Of a stretch of 38,108 bases of DNA, positions 33,139 through 38,108 are shown piece by piece. Each line of letters starts with the position of its first letter. Position 1 is the stretch's first letter. Source of the DNA: Burkholderia paludis (GTDB lineage: Bacteria > Pseudomonadota > Gammaproteobacteria > Burkholderiales > Burkholderiaceae); NCBI RefSeq assembly GCF_000732615.1, contig NZ_JPGL01000081.1, forward strand, positions 1 through 38,108, read 5' to 3'. Position numbers and translations under genes: made by a program. The notes beneath the pieces are model-generated. The model made no database searches, had not been told where the DNA came from, and saw nothing but the letters and a program-made list of their open reading frames with translations.

Positions 33139-34206
33139 GTGAGCCGTTACTGGAGCGACGTCGTTCAGCAACTCGTGCCTTACGTGCCGGGCGAACAGCC
33201 CGTGCTCGCGCACCCCGTCAAGCTGAACACCAACGAAAATCCCTATCCGCCGTCGCCGCGCGTCGTCGCGGCGATCGCGCGCGAACTCGGCGCGACCGGC
33301 GACACGCTGCGCCGCTACCCCGACCCGGTCGCACGCGCATTGCGCGAAACGGTCGCCGCCCATCACCGCATCAGGCCCGAACAGGTATTCGCCGGCAACG
33401 GCTCCGACGAGGTGCTCGCGCACGCGTTCCAGGCGCTGCTCAAGCACGACCGGCCGCTGCGCTTTCCCGACATCACGTACAGCTTCTATCCGACCTATGC
33501 ACGCCTGTACGGCGTCGAGACGACGATCGTGCCGCTCGCGGACGACTTCTCGATCCGAGTCGACGACTATCTCGACGATGCCGGCGGCGTACTGTTCCCG
33601 AACCCGAACGCGCCGACCGGGCGGGCGCTGCCGCTCGCCGACGTCGAGCGGATCGTGGCCGCGAATCCGTCGTCGGTCGTCGTGATCGACGAAGCCTATG
33701 TCGATTTCGGCGCGCAGTCCGCGATTGCGCTGATCGACCGCTACCCGAATCTGCTCGTTGTGCACACGACGTCGAAGGCGCGCTCGCTCGCGGGCATGCG
33801 CGTCGGCTTCGCGTTCGGCGATGCGGCGCTGATCGATGCGCTGAACCGCGTCAAGGACAGCTTCAACTCCTATCCGCTCGACCGGCTCGCACAGGTCGCC
33901 GCGCAGGCCGCGTATGAGGACGTCGACTATTTCGGCGCGACCTGCCGGCGCGTGATCGACAGCCGGACGCGGCTCACGCACGCGCTCGCTGCGCTCGGCT
34001 TCGACGTCGTGCCGTCGGCCGCGAATTTCGTGTTCGCGCGCCATCCCGCGCGCGATGCGGGTGCGATCGCGGCGAAACTGAAGGAACGGGAAATTTTCGT
34101 GCGGCACTTCCGGCTGCCGCGGATCGACCAGCACCTGCGCATCACGGTCGGCACCGACGCCGAATGCGATGCGCTCGTCGCGGCGTTGCGCGACATGCCG
34201 GGCTGA
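33139..34206 (+). CDS. hisC: Histidinol-phosphate aminotransferase
   Basis: 355-residue fold-type I PLP aminotransferase, converting imidazole acetol phosphate and glutamate to histidinol phosphate. The PLP lysine is Lys213 in TTSKARSLAGMRVGF, and NPNAPTG, VVIDEAYVDF and LNTNENPYPPSP match HisC. The GTG start at 33139 has AGGAG 8 nt upstream; no in-frame ATG fits. It stands alone, away from a his operon, so it may be a second HisC with broader aromatic or phosphonate specificity. Substrate cannot be fixed from sequence. Confidence 0.9.
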   Translation: MSRYWSDVVQQLVPYVPGEQPVLAHPVKLNTNENPYPPSPRVVAAIARELGATGDTLRRYPDPVARALRETVAAHHRIRPEQVFAGNGSDEVLAHAFQALLKHDRPLRFPDITYSFYPTYARLYGVETTIVPLADDFSIRVDDYLDDAGGVLFPNPNAPTGRALPLADVERIVAANPSSVVVIDEAYVDFGAQSAIALIDRYPNLLVVHTTSKARSLAGMRVGFAFGDAALIDALNRVKDSFNSYPLDRLAQVAAQAAYEDVDYFGATCRRVIDSRTRLTHALAALGFDVVPSAANFVFARHPARDAGAIAAKLKEREIFVRHFRLPRIDQHLRITVGTDAECDALVAALRDMPG

Positions 34207-34290
34207 AACGAAAGGACAGGCGCCGAACGGCGCCGGCATGCAACCGGCGCGCGCGCGCCGACCGGCGAAAGCGCGCGCTTTACCGGGAGG

Positions 34291-34557
34291 TCACGACGCG
34301 CCGTCGCCCTTCCCGGCGGTCAACGCGTGATACTTCTGCATCAACTGCGCGTGCGATTCGTCATGCTGCGGATCGCGCGGAATGCATTCGACCGGACACA
34401 CCTGCTGGCACTGCGGTTCGTCGAAGTGGCCGACGCACTCGGTGCACTTGTTCGCGTCGATCACGTAGATGTCCGGGCCCATCGAAATCGCGCCGTTCGG
34501 GCACTCGGGCTCGCACACGTCGCAATTGATGCACTCGTCGGTAATCATCAAAGCCAT
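34291..34557 (-). CDS. YfhL-family 2x[4Fe-4S] ferredoxin
   Basis: 88-residue ferredoxin with two 4Fe-4S motifs: CINCDVCEPECP and the variant CTECVGHFDEPQCQQVCPVEC, whose insertion between cysteines is typical of the YfhL/Alvin group with low-potential clusters. A short C-terminal helix (about 65-88) follows. Probably an electron carrier; its partner is unknown. Same strand as coaD and 59 nt beyond its stop codon. Confidence 0.94.
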   Translation of the reverse strand: MALMITDECINCDVCEPECPNGAISMGPDIYVIDANKCTECVGHFDEPQCQQVCPVECIPRDPQHDESHAQLMQKYHALTAGKGDGAS

Positions 34558-34616
34558 ACTGATCTCACTTCTTCAGGCCGGCGGCCGGCTTCGCGACGAA
34601 ACCGGCCGGCGCCGCG

Positions 34617-35114
34617 TCACGCGGCAGGGCCTCCCATCGCGGCGACTTTCTCGGTCAGCCATTTCTCGACGGACGGGAACACGAACTTGCTGACATCGCC
34701 GCCCAACTGTGCGATTTCGCGCACGATCGTCCCCGAGATGAACTGGTACTGGTCGGACGGCGTCATGAACATCGTCTCGACGTCGGGCAACAGATAGCGG
34801 TTCATCCCCGCCATCTGGAACTCATACTCGAAATCGGACACGGCGCGCAGGCCGCGCACGATCACGCGCGCGTTGTTGGTGCGGACGAAATCCTTCAGGA
34901 GGCCGGTGAAGCTCATCACCTTCACGTTCGGATAATGGCCGAGCACCTCGTTCGCAATCGTCAGACGTTCTTCCAGCGAGAAGAACGGCTTTTTCGCACG
35001 ACTGTCGGCGACGCCGACCACCAGCGTATCAAAAATGCTCGACGCACGCCGCACGAGGTCTTCGTGCCCGCGCGTCAGCGGATCGAACGTACCGGGATAC
35101 ACGGCGACTACCAT
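34617..35114 (-). CDS. coaD: Phosphopantetheine adenylyltransferase
   Basis: 165-residue nucleotidyltransferase for the penultimate step of CoA synthesis. The family motif is VYPGTFDPLTRGHEDLV, and ISGTIVREIAQLGGDV is the ISSTxVRE-type signature. The ATG at 35114 matches the family start. It lies between rsmD (upstream) and the ferredoxin gene on the same strand, the common rsmD-coaD order. Confidence 0.97.
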   Translation of the reverse strand: MVVAVYPGTFDPLTRGHEDLVRRASSIFDTLVVGVADSRAKKPFFSLEERLTIANEVLGHYPNVKVMSFTGLLKDFVRTNNARVIVRGLRAVSDFEYEFQMAGMNRYLLPDVETMFMTPSDQYQFISGTIVREIAQLGGDVSKFVFPSVEKWLTEKVAAMGGPAA

Positions 35115-35225
35115 GTCGCTCCTCCTGTCATCACGCAAACGGGATGGCAGCCGTGCCATGCGCACGCGACTGCCGAGATGGGCATGCGTCGCCTTTGCGG
35201 CGCGCCGCCTCGTATGGAACGCGCA

Positions 35226-35840
35226 TTATTCATCATTTTCGCGCCGCAGCAAATGAAAGTGAACCGCACCGGCCTTGCCGTGCTTCACGACCTGCCAGCC
35301 GGCGAGCGCGTCGTGCGCGGCCGGGACGAGTTCCGCCCCCGTCTCGACGTACAGCGCGCCGCCCGCCGCGACGAGCGGCGTCGCCAGCGCGATCGCGCGC
35401 TCGAGCACGGCCGGATCGCCGAACGGCGGATCGAGAAACACGACGTCGAACGCGCCTGGCGTGAGCCCGGCCGCGAGCCGCAGCGCGTCGGCCTCGGCGA
35501 CCTCGACCGCACGCGCGCCGAGCTTGTCCTTGATCGTACGCAGTTGCTGCGCGGCGCGCGGATGGCGCTCGACCATCACGACGCCTGCCGCGCCGCGCGA
35601 CGCGGCCTCGAAACCGAGCGCGCCGGTGCCCGCGAACAGGTCGAGGCAGCGTCGGCCTTCGAGATCCTGACCGAGCCAGTTGAACAGCGTCTCGCGCACG
35701 CGATCCGGCGTCGGCCGCAGGCCGTCGAGATCGAGCACGGCGAGCGGCGTGCGTTTCCAGTCACCGCCGATGATGCGGATCGTGTGCGGCTTGCCGCGGC
35801 CAGGAGGGGCCGCCGGGCGGCCGGAAGAGGAACGGGACAT
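35226..35840 (-). CDS. rsmD: 16S rRNA (guanine(966)-N(2))-methyltransferase
   Basis: 204-residue Rossmann-fold methyltransferase acting on G966 of 16S rRNA during 30S assembly. The SAM motif is DLFAGTGALGFEAASRG and the catalytic motif is FLDPPFGDP; IIGGDWKRTPLAVLD and GLRPTPDRVRETLFNWL are the RsmD signature. The ATG at 35840 is the first suitable start but has a weak ribosome-binding site. Divergent from ftsY. Confidence 0.95.
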   Translation of the reverse strand: MSRSSSGRPAAPPGRGKPHTIRIIGGDWKRTPLAVLDLDGLRPTPDRVRETLFNWLGQDLEGRRCLDLFAGTGALGFEAASRGAAGVVMVERHPRAAQQLRTIKDKLGARAVEVAEADALRLAAGLTPGAFDVVFLDPPFGDPAVLERAIALATPLVAAGGALYVETGAELVPAAHDALAGWQVVKHGKAGAVHFHLLRRENDE

Positions 35841-35949
35841 ACGGAATATCGACAACGGAGGGACCGGGCGCGCGCGGGGGCGCGCCGCCAAACAGGCGCA
35901 CGTTACCACAGCGGCGGCGCACACTGGCACGAGCGTCACGCCGCACTGA

Positions 35950-35955
35950 TAAAAT
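35950..35955 (+). promoter_or_regulatory. Possible -10 element for ftsY
   Basis: TAAAAT (5/6 match to TATAAT) in the rsmD-ftsY divergent gap, about 100 nt before the ftsY ATG. No matching -35 at the usual spacing, so this is tentative. Confidence 0.3.
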
Positions 35956-36056
35956 GCACGGTTTCGGCCGCCGTGCGCCGCGTCCGCGCGAACGCAGAAC
36001 GGCCCGTCCGGCGCCCCGCCCCTGGCGGCGGCCCGCTCTCTTCCCGACGTCAGACC

Positions 36057-37196
36057 ATGTTCAGCTTCTTCAAACGATTCAAGAAAACGCAGGAGCCCGA
36101 TCCGGCGGAATTGCCGTCGGCCGACGCGCCGCAAACGGACCAGCCGTCCGAGACGCCGCCCGCGGCCGACGCGCCGCAGGCGCCGGCGCAACCGGCCGCG
36201 CCGGCCGTCGTGATGACGGTCACGCCGACCAACGACGGCCGCGACGAAGTCGTCGAGACGGTCGAAATCGTCCCGCCGCCGCTGCAGGACGCAACCGAGA
36301 AGAAATCGTGGCTCGCACGCCTGAAAACAGGGCTCGCGAAGACGGGTTCGAGCATCACCGGCGTATTCGTCAACACGAAAATCGACGAGGACCTGTACGA
36401 GGAGCTCGAAACGGCGCTGCTGATGTCCGACGCCGGCGTCGATGCGACCGAGTACCTGCTCGGCGCGCTGCGCGAGAAGGTGCGCGCGGGCCGCCTCACC
36501 GATCCGCAGCAGGTGAAGGGCGCGCTGCACGACCTGCTCGTCGAGCTGCTGACGCCGCTCGAGAAATCGCTGATGCTCGGCCGCGCCCAGCCGCTCGTGA
36601 TGATGATCGCCGGCGTCAACGGCGCGGGCAAGACGACCAGCATCGGCAAGCTCGCGAAACATCTGCAAAGCTTCGACCAGTCGGTATTGCTGGCCGCGGG
36701 CGACACGTTCCGCGCGGCCGCGCGCGAACAGCTGGTGGTCTGGGGCGAGCGCAACAACGTGACGGTCGTGCAGCAGGAAAGCGGCGATCCGGCCGCGGTG
36801 ATCTTCGACGCGGTCAGCGCCGCGCGCGCGCGCAAGATCGACGTGATGATGGCCGACACGGCCGGCCGCCTGCCGACGCAGCTTCACCTGATGGAAGAGC
36901 TGAAGAAGGTGAAACGCGTGATCTCGAAGGCGCACGACGGCGCGCCGCACGAGGTGCTGCTGGTGATCGACGCGAACACCGGGCAGAACGCGCTCACGCA
37001 GGTGAAGGCGTTCGACGACGCGCTCGGCCTCACCGGCCTCATCGTCACGAAGCTCGACGGCACCGCGAAGGGCGGGATTCTCGCGGCGATCGCGCGGCAG
37101 CGCCCGGTGCCCGTCTACTTCATCGGCGTCGGCGAGAAGGTCGAGGATCTGCAGCCGTTCAGCGCCGTGGAATTCGCGGACGCGCTGCTCGGCTGA
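36057..37196 (+). CDS. ftsY: Signal recognition particle receptor FtsY
   Basis: 379-residue SRP receptor GTPase that docks ribosome-nascent-chain complexes at the membrane. A basic N-terminus (MFSFFKRFKKTQ) precedes a short acidic Pro/Ala-rich A domain (about 12-80), then the four-helix N domain and the GTPase. GTPase motifs: G1 GVNGAGKTTSIGKLAKHL, DTFRAAAREQL, G3 DTAGRLPTQ and G4 TKLDGTAKGG. The ATG at 36057 fits the family. It ends at a strong terminator. Confidence 0.97.
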   Translation: MFSFFKRFKKTQEPDPAELPSADAPQTDQPSETPPAADAPQAPAQPAAPAVVMTVTPTNDGRDEVVETVEIVPPPLQDATEKKSWLARLKTGLAKTGSSITGVFVNTKIDEDLYEELETALLMSDAGVDATEYLLGALREKVRAGRLTDPQQVKGALHDLLVELLTPLEKSLMLGRAQPLVMMIAGVNGAGKTTSIGKLAKHLQSFDQSVLLAAGDTFRAAAREQLVVWGERNNVTVVQQESGDPAAVIFDAVSAARARKIDVMMADTAGRLPTQLHLMEELKKVKRVISKAHDGAPHEVLLVIDANTGQNALTQVKAFDDALGLTGLIVTKLDGTAKGGILAAIARQRPVPVYFIGVGEKVEDLQPFSAVEFADALLG

Positions 37197-37220
37197 ACGC
37201 CGCCGGCATGCATCGCGCGG

Positions 37221-37243
37221 GGCGCCTTCGGGCGCCCTTTTTC
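37221..37243 (+). terminator. Intrinsic terminator of ftsY
   Basis: GGGCGCC-TTCG-GGCGCCC is a 7-bp stem with a TTCG tetraloop followed by five Ts, 24 nt after the ftsY stop codon. Confidence 0.93.
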
Positions 37244-37283
37244 ATGCGCGCCCGGGATCGTGCATGCTCCGGGCGCGCCGCGC

Positions 37284-37928
37284 TCATTCGGCGTCGGGCT
37301 GCACGCCGGGCTCGGCCGCCTTGAACGCGTCGAGCGCCGACGCATGGTCGACGATCCGCTGGATCGTCGGATAGCGCGTGGTATCGATCGAGAAGCGGTT
37401 GGCATTGAACACCTGCGGCACCAGGCACACGTCGGCAAGCGTCGGCGTGTCGCCGAAGCACAGCTTGCCGGTGCGCGGGTCGTTCGCGAGACGCGTCTCG
37501 AGCGTCGCGAAGCCGGCCTCGATCCAGTGCCGGTACCACGCGGTCTTCGCCTCCTCCGACACCTGCAGCGTGTGCTTCAGGTACTTCAGCACGCGCAGGT
37601 TGTTGAGCGGATGGATTTCGCACGCGACCTGCAGCGCGACCGCGCGCACATATGCGCGATCGACCGGCAGCTTCGGCAGCAGCGCGGGCTCGGGATGGGT
37701 TTCCTCGAGATATTCGATGATCGCGAGCGACTGCTGCAGCGTCGCGTCGCCGTCGGCCAGCGTCGGCACGACCGCGTCCGGATTCAGCGCGCGGTACGCG
37801 TCCTTCAGTTGTTCTCCGCCGTCGCGCAGCATGTGCACGGGAACGTAGTCGAACGGCAGCCGCTTCAGGTTCAGGGCGATCCGCACACGGTACGACGCGG
37901 AACTGCGGAAATAGCTGTAGAGCTTCAT
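37284..37928 (-). CDS. maiA: Maleylacetoacetate isomerase / zeta-class glutathione S-transferase
   Basis: 214-residue GST of the zeta class, isomerising maleylacetoacetate to fumarylacetoacetate in tyrosine breakdown with glutathione. The N-terminal thioredoxin fold has LYSYFRSSASYRVRIALNLK, where the SSxS serine is catalytic (SSAS here instead of the usual SSCS). NPDAVVPTL and QSLAIIEYLEE contact GSH, and HPLNNLRVLKYL is in the helical domain. The ATG at 37928 has AAGAGAG upstream. No other tyrosine-catabolism gene is in the window, so the physiological substrate is inferred. Confidence 0.9.
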   Translation of the reverse strand: MKLYSYFRSSASYRVRIALNLKRLPFDYVPVHMLRDGGEQLKDAYRALNPDAVVPTLADGDATLQQSLAIIEYLEETHPEPALLPKLPVDRAYVRAVALQVACEIHPLNNLRVLKYLKHTLQVSEEAKTAWYRHWIEAGFATLETRLANDPRTGKLCFGDTPTLADVCLVPQVFNANRFSIDTTRYPTIQRIVDHASALDAFKAAEPGVQPDAE

Positions 37929-38108
37929 GGGATGTCTCTCTTGGTCGTATTCGGCCGGCAACGGCACGGGCGCGGCACCGCCGGGAACCAGAGTGTAGCG
38001 CGCGCGATGCGCGGCGGCGCTTGCGCCGGCCGCACCCGTGCGATACTCGGGCATTCCTCACCGCTCACCGCGCGGCCCGATGCCGGCCGCCCGCCCCACG
38101 CCCCGATG
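37929..38108. other. Window end, no feature recognised
   Basis: 180 bases upstream of the maiA gene to the edge. GC-rich; I see no complete gene, tRNA or terminator. A plus-strand ATG near 38080 and minus-strand open frames entering from the right are too short to judge. Confidence 0.4.

Noticed and set aside
35925..35940. TGGCAC in the ftsY upstream region as a sigma-54 -24 element
   Set aside because: The -12 element (TTGCA-like) is absent at the required spacing.
34935..36056. Long plus-strand extension in frame with ftsY across rsmD and coaD
   Set aside because: Antisense to two clear genes; FtsY starts MFSFFKRFKK at 36057.

Overview
This window reads as ordinary core chromosome of a Burkholderia-type betaproteobacterium, most likely the Burkholderia cepacia complex, chromosome 1. 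The evidence is high GC (roughly 65-70% in coding regions), strong C/G third-position bias, polyhydroxybutyrate genes, the gene order kdsD-kdsC-lptC-lptA-lptB-rpoN-hpf-ptsN-hprK-rapZ, and the order lolB-ispE-tRNA-Gln-prs-rplY-pth. I see no insertion sequence, integrase, prophage, CRISPR array or rRNA. The genus rests on remembered family sequences, not on a search.

Layout. 1-2200 (minus strand): an orphan ParA-type ATPase, an AT-rich gap, a phasin, and the start of a beta-ketothiolase; these suggest a PHB-granule locus. 2300-5700 (minus): two overlapping base-excision glycosylases (MPG and Mug types), ssb with a strong terminator, and an MFS transporter. 5977-10208 (plus): uvrA and an AI-2E/PerM-family membrane protein, ending at a bidirectional terminator. 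10305-15447 (minus): kefB-type antiporter, then apt, a LysE/RhtB exporter, a DUF4743-type Nudix hydrolase and purU, closely spaced. 15574-24796 (plus): Kdo synthesis (kdsD, kdsC), the Lpt lipopolysaccharide transport proteins LptC/A/B, sigma-54, hibernation factor, EIIA-Ntr, HPr kinase, RapZ and a Lon-N-domain protein. 25008-26979 (minus): mutM-mutY, the oxidised-guanine repair pair. 27066-33025 (plus): TPR protein, lolB, ispE, tRNA-Gln(UUG), prs, rplY, pth. 33139-34206 (plus): hisC. 34291-35840 (minus): rsmD, coaD and a YfhL-type ferredoxin. 36057-37196 (plus): ftsY. 37284-37928 (minus): a maleylacetoacetate isomerase/zeta-class GST.

Functionally the window combines envelope biogenesis (Kdo, Lpt, LolB, FtsY), nitrogen-PTS control (RpoN, PtsN, HprK, RapZ), nucleotide supply (Prs, Apt, PurU) and DNA repair (UvrA, MPG, Mug, MutY, MutM, SSB). 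Nothing here is clearly a new biological system. The points most worth testing are non-coding or contextual: the orphan ParA beside PHB genes; the structured AT-rich gap at 929-1434; a terminator abutting the apt ribosome-binding site; a probably leaderless kdsD; a 19-bp inverted repeat before rpoN; a near-consensus promoter inside the AT-rich end of ispE, upstream of tRNA-Gln-prs; and stacked hairpins in the rplY leader. Start codons were chosen from family alignments recalled from memory, visible ribosome-binding sites and operon overlaps.
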